In this document: positions 36,514 through 44,228 of the stretch, piece after piece | Layout of the letters: each line of letters starts with the position of its first letter | Position numbering within the stretch: the stretch's first letter is position 1 | Source of the DNA: Terrabacter sp. MAHUQ-38 | GTDB lineage: Bacteria > Actinomycetota > Actinomycetes > Actinomycetales > Dermatophilaceae | Assembly (NCBI RefSeq): GCF_014518425.1 | Contig: NZ_JACVCU010000006.1 | Location: 62,001-126,000 of the forward strand | DNA: 64,000 nt | Reading direction: 5' to 3' | Position numbers and translations under genes: made by a program | Notes under the pieces: generated by a model | Databases searched by the model: none | What the model saw: only the letters and a program-made list of their open reading frames with translations | Told to the model about the DNA's origin: nothing

Positions 36514-37194
36514 ATGACAACTTCTGCCCCCGCTTCCGCACGCCCATCGACCGCCACCGGCCCCCGTCTGCGACGCCTCGCAGTCGTCGGCCTCGTCGCC
36601 CCCGTCGTCGCGCTCGCGGCGTGCAGCGGTGAGGCGCCCGTGACCGCCGACCCGACCGCTCCGGCCGGCACGACGCCCGCCACGAGCACGACCAGCACCA
36701 CGACGACCGAGGCCACGACGACGACCGCGTCGCCCACGAGCACGCCCCCGGCCGAGTACTCGACGCGCACCATCAAGGCCGTCATCAAGGACCCCGACCT
36801 CGGCCACACCATCACCGCGCTCCGGGTCTCGCGCAACCTGCCGTTCCCGAAGAACCAGCCGATCGGCGCCGAGGCCTTCGAGATCGTAGGCGTCAAGGTC
36901 GAGTTCGACGCGGGTACGCGCTACTCGGCCGCGCTCGAGCCCTCGATGCTGACGCTCATCGCCGCGAGCCCCAAGCAGAACGTCCCGGTGACGACCGAGT
37001 TCGGCGCCGCCTTCAAGGCCGACCCCCTGAAGACGACGAAGCGCGACGACCGCGACCGAGGCTGGGTGTTCTTCAAGGTCGACAAGGGCACGACGAGCTC
37101 GCTGCGTCTGGCCTTCAACCGCCCTGCCTACGAGGTCAGCACCACGGACAAGAACATCAAGGCGAAGACCTTCTCCGTCGTCCTCACGAAGTAG
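36514..37194 (+). CDS. Lipoprotein with a DUF4352-like beta domain
   Basis: The 226-residue exported lipoprotein has a Lys/Arg-poor head, a hydrophobic core and lipobox LAAC with Cys37. A Thr-rich linker (about 45-78, repeated TT/ST) precedes a beta-rich domain of about 140 residues. That domain has FEIVGVKVEFDAGTRYSAAL and GWVFFKVDKGTTSSLRLAF, an immunoglobulin-like layout as in DUF4352 proteins. The latter match is tentative. AGGAG abuts the ATG with almost no spacing, so initiation may be weak. It is possibly a cell-surface or antigen-like protein. Confidence 0.72.
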   Translation: MTTSAPASARPSTATGPRLRRLAVVGLVAPVVALAACSGEAPVTADPTAPAGTTPATSTTSTTTTEATTTTASPTSTPPAEYSTRTIKAVIKDPDLGHTITALRVSRNLPFPKNQPIGAEAFEIVGVKVEFDAGTRYSAALEPSMLTLIAASPKQNVPVTTEFGAAFKADPLKTTKRDDRDRGWVFFKVDKGTTSSLRLAFNRPAYEVSTTDKNIKAKTFSVVLTK

Positions 37195-37261
37195 CAGCAA
37201 CGCCGCGAACGCCGAGCGGCCCTGGACCCTCACGGACCCGGGGTCGCTCGCTTCGAGGCTG

Positions 37262-38335
37262 CTACAGGCGCTCGCCGACGAGCACCGGCTCGTTGACGAG
37301 GGTGACGCCGAACGCGTCGCGGACGCCGTCGCGGACCTGCCTGGCCAGGGCGAGGACGTCGGACGTCGTCGCTCCGCCGCGGTTGGTCACGGCGAGAGTG
37401 TGCTTCGTCGACAGGGCGGCCGGGGCCGGCAGCCCGAAGCCCTTGCCGAAGCCGGCCTGGTCGATGAGCCAGGCAGCGCTCGTCTTGACGCGGCCGTCGG
37501 GCTCGGCGAACCTCGGCGGCGTGGGACCCTCCCAACCGAGCCGCTCGCCCACCCGCTCGACGAGGTCGTCGAACTCGCGGCGGCTGAGGATCGGGTTGGT
37601 GAAGAACGAGCCGCACGACCACGTGTCGGGGTCGGCGTCGTCGAGCACCATGCCCCGCGACCGGCGCTGCTCCAGGACGGCCGCTCGCGCGTCGCACAGC
37701 GGCACCCGGGCGCCCAGCTCGACCCCGAGACCCTTCGCCAGGGCGGCATACGCGACGGGCCGGCTGAGGGTGGCCACCTCGAACTGGAAGAGGACATCGA
37801 GCACGACGTAGCGAGAGTGGCCCTTGAACCGCGAGTGGCGGTAGGTGAAGGCGCAGTCGGCGTTCATGAAGGTGCGGACGGCCTGCTCCTGGCGGTCCCA
37901 CGTGCGCACCTGGGCGACCGTCTGCGACACGTCCTGGCCGTAGGCGCCGACGTTCTGGATCGGGGTGGCCCCCGTCAGCCCGGGAATGCCGCTCAAGGCC
38001 TCGATGCCCGCCCAGCCCTCCTCGACGGCCCGGGCGACCACGTCGTCCCACACCTCACCGGCCGCGACGCGGACCACGGCCCCGCCGCAGAGGTCGGCCG
38101 ACTCGGGGTGGATGCCGGAGGTGGCGATGCGCACGACGGTCCCGTCGAAGCCGTCGTCGGACACGACGAGGTTGGAGCCGCCCGACACGACCAGGAGAGG
38201 CTCGTCGGCGTCGTCGACCTCGCGGACCGCGTCGACGAGCTCATCGGTGGTCTCGACGGTGACGACCCGGGCAGCAGGGCCACCCACCCGCATCGTCGTG
38301 AAGGTCGACAGCGGGACGTCGTGTTGCTCGCGCAC
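37262..38335 (-). CDS. murB: UDP-N-acetylenolpyruvoylglucosamine reductase
   Basis: It reduces UDP-GlcNAc-enolpyruvate to UDP-MurNAc, the second committed step of peptidoglycan synthesis (EC 1.3.1.98). The 357-residue flavoprotein has VVSGGSNLVVSDDGFDG for FAD binding, GIPGLTGATPIQNVGAYGQD, and SCGSFFTNPI with the catalytic Ser. C-terminal NEPVLVGERL carries the acid Glu. I chose the GTG at 38335, which gives VREQHDVPL, aligned with the family start. It follows hadB by 17 bases on the same strand. Confidence 0.95.
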   Translation of the reverse strand: MREQHDVPLSTFTTMRVGGPAARVVTVETTDELVDAVREVDDADEPLLVVSGGSNLVVSDDGFDGTVVRIATSGIHPESADLCGGAVVRVAAGEVWDDVVARAVEEGWAGIEALSGIPGLTGATPIQNVGAYGQDVSQTVAQVRTWDRQEQAVRTFMNADCAFTYRHSRFKGHSRYVVLDVLFQFEVATLSRPVAYAALAKGLGVELGARVPLCDARAAVLEQRRSRGMVLDDADPDTWSCGSFFTNPILSRREFDDLVERVGERLGWEGPTPPRFAEPDGRVKTSAAWLIDQAGFGKGFGLPAPAALSTKHTLAVTNRGGATTSDVLALARQVRDGVRDAFGVTLVNEPVLVGERL

Positions 38336-38352
38336 GCGGTGGACCGTCCCGG

Positions 38353-38808
38353 TCAGTCGAGCCGGGCGACGGCGAGTGCGCGGCCCAGCACCTTGGAGCC
38401 GTCGGCGGTCGCGGTGAGCTCGACGGTGACGCGCTTCGTCTCGGGGTCGGCCGCCTTGACGATGCCGGAGACCTCGATGTCGGCCCCCGTCTCGTAGGGG
38501 ACGACGACGGGCTTGGTGAAGCGAACGCCGTACTCGACGACGCGGCCGGCGTCGCCGACCCAGTCCGTCACGAGGGTCACGGCCGAACCCATGGTGAACA
38601 TGCCGTGCGCGATGACGTCGGGCAGCCCCACCTTCTTGGCGAACGGCTCGTCCCAGTGGATCCGGTTGCGGTCGAGCGACGCCCCGGCGTACTGCACGAG
38701 ACGGGCGCGGTCGACGTGAACGGTGATGGAGGGCAGTGCGTCGCCGACCGAGACGTCGGAGAAGGCCCGGACCGTCGCAGGCGCGGAGGTCGTCGGCTGG
38801 GTGCTCAT
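38353..38808 (-). CDS. hadB: MaoC-type (R)-hydratase, HadB-like
   Basis: The 151-residue hot-dog-fold protein has the catalytic D-x-x-x-x-H pattern in YAGASLDRNRIHWDEPFAKK and the MaoC signature VIAHGMFTMGSAV. With HadA it would make a heterodimeric beta-hydroxyacyl dehydratase. In mycobacteria HadAB act in FAS-II; here the lipid product is unknown, since mycolic acids are not expected for this group. The ATG at 38808 overlaps the hadA stop (ATGA). Confidence 0.88.
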   Translation of the reverse strand: MSTQPTTSAPATVRAFSDVSVGDALPSITVHVDRARLVQYAGASLDRNRIHWDEPFAKKVGLPDVIAHGMFTMGSAVTLVTDWVGDAGRVVEYGVRFTKPVVVPYETGADIEVSGIVKAADPETKRVTVELTATADGSKVLGRALAVARLD

Positions 38809-39254
38809 GACTCGTCTCCTCGGATGACGATGGTCGAGGTGGCCGTGCAGACGGCCTCTCCCGTCTCGGTGGCCAGCTCGGTGCGGGTGGTGACCATGGC
38901 GTGGCCGCCCGCCTCGCGCACGGCGTCGACGTGGAGCGTGCCGACGACGGCGTCGCCCGCCGTGAGCGGCCGGTGGTGGGTGAAGCGCTGCTCGCCGTGC
39001 ACGACACGGGAGAAGTCGATACCGGCCTCGGGGTCGCTGATCAGCTGCGCATCGCACTGCTGGGCGATGAGGACCGCGAACGTCGGGGGCGCGATGACGT
39101 CGGCGTAGCCGCGCGCCCTGGCGACCTCGGCGTCGACGTGGACCGGGTCGGACGAGCCGACGGCCTCGGCGAACTCGCGGATCTTGGCGGCACTGACCCG
39201 GTAGGTCTCGGTGGGCGGGTAGACCCGGCCCTGGAAGTCTGCGTTCACCGGCAT
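38805..39254 (-). CDS. hadA: MaoC-family dehydratase subunit, HadA-like
   Basis: The 149-residue partner of HadB has a hot-dog fold without the full catalytic pair. VYPPTETYRVSAAKIREFAE and VIAPPTFAVLIAQQC are the HadA-type signature. A -10-like TAGGGT lies 6-7 bases before the start, so the mRNA is probably leaderless. The start codon itself lies in the octamer CGTATGCC (39250-39257). The order rpmG-hadA-hadB is conserved with mycobacteria. Confidence 0.9.
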   Translation of the reverse strand: MPVNADFQGRVYPPTETYRVSAAKIREFAEAVGSSDPVHVDAEVARARGYADVIAPPTFAVLIAQQCDAQLISDPEAGIDFSRVVHGEQRFTHHRPLTAGDAVVGTLHVDAVREAGGHAMVTTRTELATETGEAVCTATSTIVIRGDES

Positions 39255-39310
39255 ACGGGCACCCTATCGAGCGTCACCGACCCCCGGCCCGACGCGTCCG
39301 GGAACGACGA

Positions 39311-39340
39311 CGCTCCCCCGGCCGGGTGGCCGAGGGAGCG
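39311..39340 (-). terminator. Terminator between rpmG and hadA
   Basis: CGCTCCC pairs with GGGAGCG, and the inner CGGCC with GGCCG, across one mismatch and a GGGT loop. It lies about 20 bases past the rpmG stop and would separate rpmG from hadA, which has its own start signal. Confidence 0.65.
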
Positions 39341-39359
39341 GTCAGAGGATCGCGCTGGG

Positions 39360-39530
39360 TCAGCGGGTCTCGCGGTGCTCCGTGTGCTTGCCGCACTTGG
39401 GGCAGAACTTGTTCATCGCGAGACGGTCGGGGTTGTTCCGACGGTTCTTCTTCGTGATGTAGTTGCGGTCCTTGCAGTCCACGCACGCCATCGTGATCTT
39501 GGGACGGACGTCGGTGCTCTTGCTGGCCAC
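39360..39530 (-). CDS. rpmG: 50S ribosomal protein L33
   Basis: The gene encodes 56 residues: [20 protein letters not shown] at the start, then [35 protein letters not shown]. Both CxxC pairs (CVDC, CPKC) are present, so this is the zinc-binding (C+) form of L33. It starts with GTG at 39530. It is downstream of tRNA-Thr and tRNA-Met on the same strand, a common actinobacterial arrangement. Confidence 0.95.
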   Translation of the reverse strand: MASKSTDVRPKITMACVDCKDRNYITKKNRRNNPDRLAMNKFCPKCGKHTEHRETR

Positions 39531-39698
39531 GGCAACCTGCTCTTTCGGGAACGTTCTAGGTGATCGGTCGTCTTGCGACGGGTGTCGCGCGGAGCGTCAC
39601 GCGTTCCGGGCGGCATCCCGGGGTGACACGCAGGCGCGACGTCCAAGGTTACGCGACACCTCGATGATTAGAGAAATCGTCGCGGGTGCGCGCGGAAG

Positions 39699-39775
39699 TG
39701 GTAGCGGGAGCGGGGCTCGATCCCGCGACCTCACGATTATGAGTCGTGCGCTCTAACCAGCTGAGCTACCCCGCC
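39699..39775 (-). tRNA. trnM: tRNA-Met (elongator, anticodon CAT)
   Basis: Acceptor GGCGGGG pairs with TCCCGCT (two G-T pairs). The anticodon loop CTCATAA in the ACGA/TCGT stem gives CAT. The T-arm is GCGGG-ATCGAGC-CCCGC. Discriminator A is followed by an encoded CCA (39699-39701), unlike the two other tRNAs in the window. The first pair is G-T rather than the mismatch of an initiator tRNA. Confidence 0.92.
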
Positions 39776-39834
39776 ATGGGCTGCCGTTCCCCGACCTCGC
39801 CGCGACTGCGACGGACCGGGGCCCGACCGACCAG

Positions 39835-39907
39835 AGCCCCAATAGGGAATCGAACCCTAGACCTTTTCCTTACCATGGAAACGCTCTGCCGACTGAGCTA
39901 TTGGGGC
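39835..39907 (-). tRNA. trnT: tRNA-Thr (anticodon GGT)
   Basis: Acceptor GCCCCAA/TTGGGGC is perfect; the discriminator is T. The anticodon loop ATGGTAA in the TTTCC/GGAAA stem gives GGT. The T-loop is TTCGATT. CCA is not encoded. It lies upstream of tRNA-Met with a 59-base spacer. Confidence 0.94.
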
Positions 39908-40022
39908 ACGGCCGACGCTACGGACCGTCACGCGGACGGGCCCAGGTCGACCTGTTGTGCGACGGTGAGACTACACGCTCGACGGCGCGGATACGAAATC
40001 GGGACAGGGGCGGCCGTCTCTC

Positions 40023-40904
40023 TCAATCGGGGTCGCCGTGGGCGTCGAGCGCCTCCTGGGCCGCCGCCTCCTCCTGCTCGCGCCGATCACGGATGCCGGT
40101 CGCCTCCTCGAGCTCGCCCGTGACCTTCTCGAGCCGGCCGCGTGCCGTGGCGAGCCGCCGCTCGAGGTCGGCGATGCCCTCGGTGACCTCCTCGTGCCGG
40201 GCCGTGAGGACGGCGACCTGACGGTCGGCGGCGCGCAGCTCGCTGCGCGCGGCATCGAGGGCTGCCTGGAGCCTCGCGCGTTCGGCCGTGCGCTTGGCCC
40301 GGCGTCGCTCCTCGAGGTCGACGGTGTCGCCTCCCCCGCCGGCAAGGACCGACAGGGAAGGACGCGCCTCGTCCTCCTCCCCGACGTCGGCACCCGCGCC
40401 GAGCGCCACCACGTCCTCGACGTCGACCGAACCGAAGCCGGAGTAGCTCAGGGCCCGCACGAGCGAACCGGTGAGGACGGAGGCTTCCGCGTCCTCGTCG
40501 GCGATCAGCGCCGTCAGGGTGTCCCGCACCTCCTGGGCCACGCCTGCGCCCAGCCTCTGGCCCTCCGCCGCCGCCACCTCGGCGATGCGGTCCGCGAGGG
40601 CGTCGACGCGCTTGGAGCGCTCCCGCCCGAGCAGACGCAGCTGGTCGGCGTCGAGACTGCGCTGGGCCTCGCGGAGCAGCTCGGCGAAGGCCCGGAAGTC
40701 CTCGAGCTCGTCGCCGTGCCCGCGGACGAAGTGGTTGACCGCCCACGCGGCCACCGTCGGCTTGCGCAGCGCACCGATCGAGGCGGCGAGGTCCTTCTCG
40801 CCGGCCGACTTCGCCTGTGCCACCAGCTCGGAGCGCAGCGGGGTGAACTGCGCCGGCGGGGCGGCATACAGCTGCTCGACGGCGGCGCGCAGGTGCAGGA
40901 TCAC
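40023..40904 (-). CDS. Hypothetical coiled-coil protein
   Basis: I know no family for this soluble protein of about 293 residues. The N-terminal half (about 1-130) is helical with conserved-looking LRKPTVAAWAVNHFVRGHGD; the C-terminal half (about 195-290) is a long Glu/Arg/Ala-rich coiled coil ending HGDPD. An acidic/Gly-rich linker lies between. I chose the GTG at 40904 (AGGA upstream); a TTG at 40922 is in the same frame. It is divergent from the metallo-beta-lactamase-fold gene, with about 60 bases of shared promoter. LRKPT..AWAVN suggests a widespread actinobacterial family of unknown role. Confidence 0.75.
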   Translation of the reverse strand: MILHLRAAVEQLYAAPPAQFTPLRSELVAQAKSAGEKDLAASIGALRKPTVAAWAVNHFVRGHGDELEDFRAFAELLREAQRSLDADQLRLLGRERSKRVDALADRIAEVAAAEGQRLGAGVAQEVRDTLTALIADEDAEASVLTGSLVRALSYSGFGSVDVEDVVALGAGADVGEEDEARPSLSVLAGGGGDTVDLEERRRAKRTAERARLQAALDAARSELRAADRQVAVLTARHEEVTEGIADLERRLATARGRLEKVTGELEEATGIRDRREQEEAAAQEALDAHGDPD

Positions 40905-40963
40905 CCCTGCATCCTGCCCCAAACCAAGTGGTGCAGCCCGTTGCCGACGGGCAGGCTGGACCC

Positions 40964-41785
40964 GTGATCTGGATCTGTGCGACGTGTGCCGTCGAGACCG
41001 ATGACCTGGTGGAGCCGCCGGCGCAGTGCGCCGTGTGCGAGGACGAGCGGCAGTGGGTGCCCGAGTCGGGCCAACGGTGGACCACCCTCACCGAGCTGCG
41101 TGAGGCGGGCACGCAGATCACGATCGACCCCGTCGAGGACGACCTCTGGGGGCTGCGGGCCGACCCGCACGTCGGCATCGGCCAGCAGACCATGGTCGTG
41201 CGCACGCCCGAGGGCGTGTTGCTCTTCGACTGCGTCGGCTACGTCGACGACGAGGCGCTCGCCTTCGTGCGGTCGCTCGGGCCGACGCTCGCGGTCGCCG
41301 CGAGCCACCCCCACATGTACGGCGTGCAGACGGAGTGGGCGCGCGCCCTCGGCGGCGCGCCGGTCCTGGTCGCCTCCCCCGACGCGGAGTGGGTGCGTCG
41401 CCGCGACACCCTGGTGGAGCTCTACGACGAGCAGCGGGAGGTGGCACCCGGGCTCACGCTTCACAGGGTGGGCGGGCACTTCCGCGGTCAGGCTGTCGTC
41501 GAGTGGCAGGCGGGGGCGGACGGTCGCGGCGTGCTGCTCGCGGGCGACGCCGTCTTCCCCAACCCGGACCGCCGGACGGTGAGCTTCCTGCGCAGCTACC
41601 CGAACCGGATCCCGCTCTCGGGCAACGTGGTCCAGCGCATCGCACACCAGCTCGAGGGGCTGCACTACGACCGCCTCTACAACAACTTCGGCGCCGTCGT
41701 GCCGAAGGACGCCAAGGCGGTGGTGCGCCGCTCGGCCGACCGTCACGCAGCGTGGACGCGCGGGGACTTCGACCACCTGACGTGA
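40964..41785 (+). CDS. Metallo-beta-lactamase-fold protein with a CxxC knuckle
   Basis: The 273-residue cytosolic protein has two Cys pairs at its N-terminus (CATC about 5-8, CAVC about 23-26), a likely zinc knuckle. An MBL-fold domain follows, with LFDCVGYVDDEALAF, ASHPHMYGVQ in place of HxHxDH, GGHFRGQAVVEW and LLAGDAVFPNPD. The usual Asp-His of the second metal site is replaced by Tyr-Gly, so it probably binds one metal or a different ligand set. Substrate is unknown. The GTG at 40964 was chosen because it leads directly into VIWICATC; a GTG at 40928 is also in frame. Confidence 0.75.
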   Translation: MIWICATCAVETDDLVEPPAQCAVCEDERQWVPESGQRWTTLTELREAGTQITIDPVEDDLWGLRADPHVGIGQQTMVVRTPEGVLLFDCVGYVDDEALAFVRSLGPTLAVAASHPHMYGVQTEWARALGGAPVLVASPDAEWVRRRDTLVELYDEQREVAPGLTLHRVGGHFRGQAVVEWQAGADGRGVLLAGDAVFPNPDRRTVSFLRSYPNRIPLSGNVVQRIAHQLEGLHYDRLYNNFGAVVPKDAKAVVRRSADRHAAWTRGDFDHLT

Positions 41786-41871
41786 CCGGGCGTGCACAAG
41801 GCGCGGGGACCGGGTAGGTCCACTGCGGCGGCGTCGCCCGGCGCCGCCTCACACCCTCTGGAGGAGAAGCC

Positions 41872-42129
41872 ATGAGCGACAACCCGCTGGACCCGGTGGG
41901 CGACACCAGCGACGACCCGATGACCGAGGGCCCGGCCGACGGCGGAGCCGACGTGGGCAGCCACGACAGCGGAGCTGACGGCGGAGCCGACACCGAGGGG
42001 CCCGCCGACGGCGGAGCCGACGTGGAGAGCCACGACGGTGGTGCCGATGGCGGAGCCGACACCGAGGGACCCGCCGACGGCGGAGCCGACGTGGAGAGCC
42101 ACGACGGCGGTGCCGACGGCGGAGCCTGA
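41872..42129 (+). CDS. Acidic minisatellite-encoded protein
   Basis: The 85-residue protein is built almost only of Asp, Gly, Ala, Glu and Pro. Residues 18-85 are three near-identical copies of a 23-residue unit (TEGPADGGADV.SHD.GADG, then GAD). It has no signal or membrane segment and is probably disordered. The ATG is preceded by GGAGGAGA, a strong ribosome-binding site, and the stop overlaps the next start (TGATG). It is thus translated together with the oxygenase gene. I cannot assign a function. Confidence 0.75.
   Translation: MSDNPLDPVGDTSDDPMTEGPADGGADVGSHDSGADGGADTEGPADGGADVESHDGGADGGADTEGPADGGADVESHDGGADGGA
41923..42126 (+). repeat. Three tandem 69-bp repeats
   Basis: Unit 1 is 41923-41991, unit 2 is 41992-42060 and unit 3 is 42061-42126 (lacks the last codon). 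Each begins ACCGAGGG and contains GACGGCGGAGCCGACGTG. Most differences are third-base changes. Since the unit is a multiple of three, copy-number change keeps the frame. Confidence 0.9.
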
Positions 42130-43376
42130 TGACCGCTGGCACGACCGGCCGGGCGTCCACGCAGCGGCGTGGGCGCTCGGCGTTACGACGTCTGGTGCCG
42201 GTCGATGCCGAGACGTTCGCGCGCGACCACTGGGGACGCGCACCCCACCTCACGCGTGCCGACGACCTCCCCGGCGGCATCCTCGACCTGTTCGGAGAGG
42301 ACTCCGTCGACGAGCTCGTGTCGCGGCGAGGGCTGCGCGCGCCGTTCGTGCGCGTGGCCAGGGACGGCCGCACCCTCGGCGACCGTGAGTTCACGCAGGG
42401 CGGCGGGGTCGGTGCGACGGTCGGCGACCAGGTCAGTGACGACAAGCTGCTTCGGCTCTTCGCCGACGGCTCCACCATCGTCCTGCAGGGTCTGCACCGC
42501 ACGTGGGGTCCGCTCATCGACTTCACCCAGCAGCTCGCCGAGGAGCTGGGTCACCCCGTCCAGGCAAACGCGTACGTCACCCCCAGCCAGAGCACCGGTT
42601 TCAGCGACCACTACGACGTCCACGACGTCTTCGTGCTGCAGATGGGCGGCGAGAAGCGCTGGCGCCTGCACCCGCCGGTGCATACGGCCCCGTTGCGCGA
42701 CGAGCCGTGGACCGACCACCGGGCCGAGGTCGAGGAGGCCGCGCGGCAGCCTCCTGAGCACGAGCTCACCCTGCATCCGGGCGACGTGCTCTACCTGCCG
42801 CGTGGCTGGGTGCACTCGGCGACCGCTCTCGGTGGGGTCAGCATCCACGTGACCCTCGGCATCCACGTCTGGACGCGGCGCCACGTCGCCGACGAGCTGG
42901 TCACCATCGCGCTCGCCACGGCGAGCCGGGACGAGCGGGTGCGCGCGTCCCTCGACGTGACCCCGTCCGGCTTCGACCGTAACGCCCTCGTCCCCGACGT
43001 CGAGATCGTCCGCGAGGCGCTCGTCCAGGCGATGCGAGAGGTCGAGCCCGACGACGTCGTCGACGCCCTCGAGATCCGGGCCCGTGGCGCGCAGCGGCCG
43101 TCCCCGATCAGCCCTCTCGCTCAGGTCGCCGCGGCCGAGGCGCTCACCCCCGACACGAGCCTGCGACTGCGGCCCCATGTCGCCGCCCGGCTCGTCCAGG
43201 ACGCGGCCGGCTCGGTGACCCTGCACAGCCGGATCGCGGACCTCGCGGTCGAGCCCCACGACGTCGGCACGCTCGTCGCCCTCCTCGACGACGGCGTGCT
43301 CCGGGCCGACATGGTCGGGATGGAGCTCGCCCGGCGCCTCATGCTCGCGGGACTGCTCGTCGTCGCCGCGGACTGA
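42129..43376 (+). CDS. JmjC/cupin-4-type oxygenase
   Basis: The 415-residue protein belongs to the JmjC-like Fe(II)/2-oxoglutarate oxygenases related to bacterial YcfD (ribosomal L16 arginine hydroxylase). The iron triad is His161 and Asp163 in DHYDVHDVFVLQMGG, and His229 in LYLPRGWVHSATA. A Lys/Arg-rich KRWRLH follows the first site. A winged-helix-like C-terminal part (about 260-415) may aid dimerisation. A ribosomal-protein target is likely by family, not shown here. It is coupled to the acidic repeat protein (TGATG). Confidence 0.85.
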   Translation: MTAGTTGRASTQRRGRSALRRLVPVDAETFARDHWGRAPHLTRADDLPGGILDLFGEDSVDELVSRRGLRAPFVRVARDGRTLGDREFTQGGGVGATVGDQVSDDKLLRLFADGSTIVLQGLHRTWGPLIDFTQQLAEELGHPVQANAYVTPSQSTGFSDHYDVHDVFVLQMGGEKRWRLHPPVHTAPLRDEPWTDHRAEVEEAARQPPEHELTLHPGDVLYLPRGWVHSATALGGVSIHVTLGIHVWTRRHVADELVTIALATASRDERVRASLDVTPSGFDRNALVPDVEIVREALVQAMREVEPDDVVDALEIRARGAQRPSPISPLAQVAAAEALTPDTSLRLRPHVAARLVQDAAGSVTLHSRIADLAVEPHDVGTLVALLDDGVLRADMVGMELARRLMLAGLLVVAAD

Positions 43377-43387
43377 CCGCGCCAACC

Positions 43388-43419
43388 GGCCGCTCGACGG
43401 TTCGGCACGTCGAGCGGCC
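43388..43419. terminator. Terminator between convergent oxygenase and BtuF-like genes
   Basis: GGCCGCTCGACG (43388-43399) and CGTCGAGCGGCC (43408-43419) form a perfect 12-bp stem with an 8-base loop between the two stop codons. Confidence 0.75.
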
Positions 43420-43436
43420 ACCGAGCCCGGCGTGCC

Positions 43437-44201
43437 TCAGGCGCCGACGGCCTCGGCAAGGGCCCGTCTGGCACCGACGAGGGACGGGCCGTACCACGTG
43501 AGCAGGCGACCGCTGACGAGCGCCGTGCGGGCGTGCACGAATGCCTCCGGTCCGTCGTCGGCGGTGAACACGTAGGGCTCGTCGGGCAGCAGGACGACGA
43601 GACCTGGGCGGTCGAGGTCGGCCGGCTCCACGTGTGGATAGCGGTCGGCGTGGTGGGCGAGGACGTTGCGCCAGCCGAGCCGTGCCACGACGTCGCCCGT
43701 GAACGTGTCGCGGCCGACGGCCATCCACGGGTCCCGCCAGATCGCGACCGCGACGTCGCGGGACGGCTCGGGCACCGGCCCCGCCCACTCGTCACGAGCC
43801 TTCGCGAGCCACGCGGGCGTGCCCACCTCGAGCACCTCACCGAAGAGCCGTGCGAGCGAGTCGAGGGCGCTGGGCACCGTCTCGATGTCGGTGACCCACA
43901 CCGCGAGCCCGGCCTCCCGCATCCGGCGCACGTCGAGCTCGCGGTTCTCCTCCTTGTTCGCGACGACGAGGTCCGGCTCGAGTGCCGCGACGGCCTTGAG
44001 GTCGGGGTTCTTCGTCCCGCGGACGCGTTGCACCTCCAGGCCCTCCGGGTGCGTGCACCAGTCGGTGGCACCGACCAGCCGCTCCGGGCAGCTCGTCGCG
44101 AGCGCCTCGGTGATCGACGGGACCAGCGAAACGACCCGGCGCGGCGGCATCGCCAGCGACACGGCATGCGCCAGGTCGTCGACCAGTGACACGGGTGGCA
44201 T
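43437..44201 (-). CDS. BtuF-like helical-backbone metal-receptor domain protein
   Basis: The 254-residue protein has the fold of cobalamin/iron-siderophore receptors: VVSLVPSITEALATSCPERL, VGATDWCTHPEGLEVQRVRG and GTKNPDLKAVAALEPDLVVA, then DEPYVFTADDGPEAF. It has no signal peptide, lipobox or transmembrane part, so it appears cytosolic. That is unusual for this fold. It lies 28 bases after the B12-dependent icmF gene, on the same strand. It may bind or deliver a corrinoid; that role is an inference from location only. ATG at 44201 has GAGAGG upstream. Confidence 0.8.
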   Translation of the reverse strand: MPPVSLVDDLAHAVSLAMPPRRVVSLVPSITEALATSCPERLVGATDWCTHPEGLEVQRVRGTKNPDLKAVAALEPDLVVANKEENRELDVRRMREAGLAVWVTDIETVPSALDSLARLFGEVLEVGTPAWLAKARDEWAGPVPEPSRDVAVAIWRDPWMAVGRDTFTGDVVARLGWRNVLAHHADRYPHVEPADLDRPGLVVLLPDEPYVFTADDGPEAFVHARTALVSGRLLTWYGPSLVGARRALAEAVGA

Positions 44202-44228
44202 GCGTCGGCCTCTCGGCGGTGCGGCGGG

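Noticed and set aside
36500-36517. Five-codon mini-ORF ending on the lipoprotein start (ATGA)
   Set aside because: No ribosome-binding site precedes it, and such short frames occur by chance.
38356-38358. CTG as an earlier murB start, coupled to the hadB stop
   Set aside because: CTG starts are rare and the GTG at 38335 gives the family's normal N-terminus.
39548-39555. GAACGTTC near rpmG as an arabinose operator
   Set aside because: It is far from any sugar gene and overlaps the likely rpmG promoter; more likely a coincidence.
41923-42126. 69-bp repeats considered as a CRISPR array
   Set aside because: Units are contiguous with no unique spacers and stay in one reading frame, so it is a coding minisatellite.
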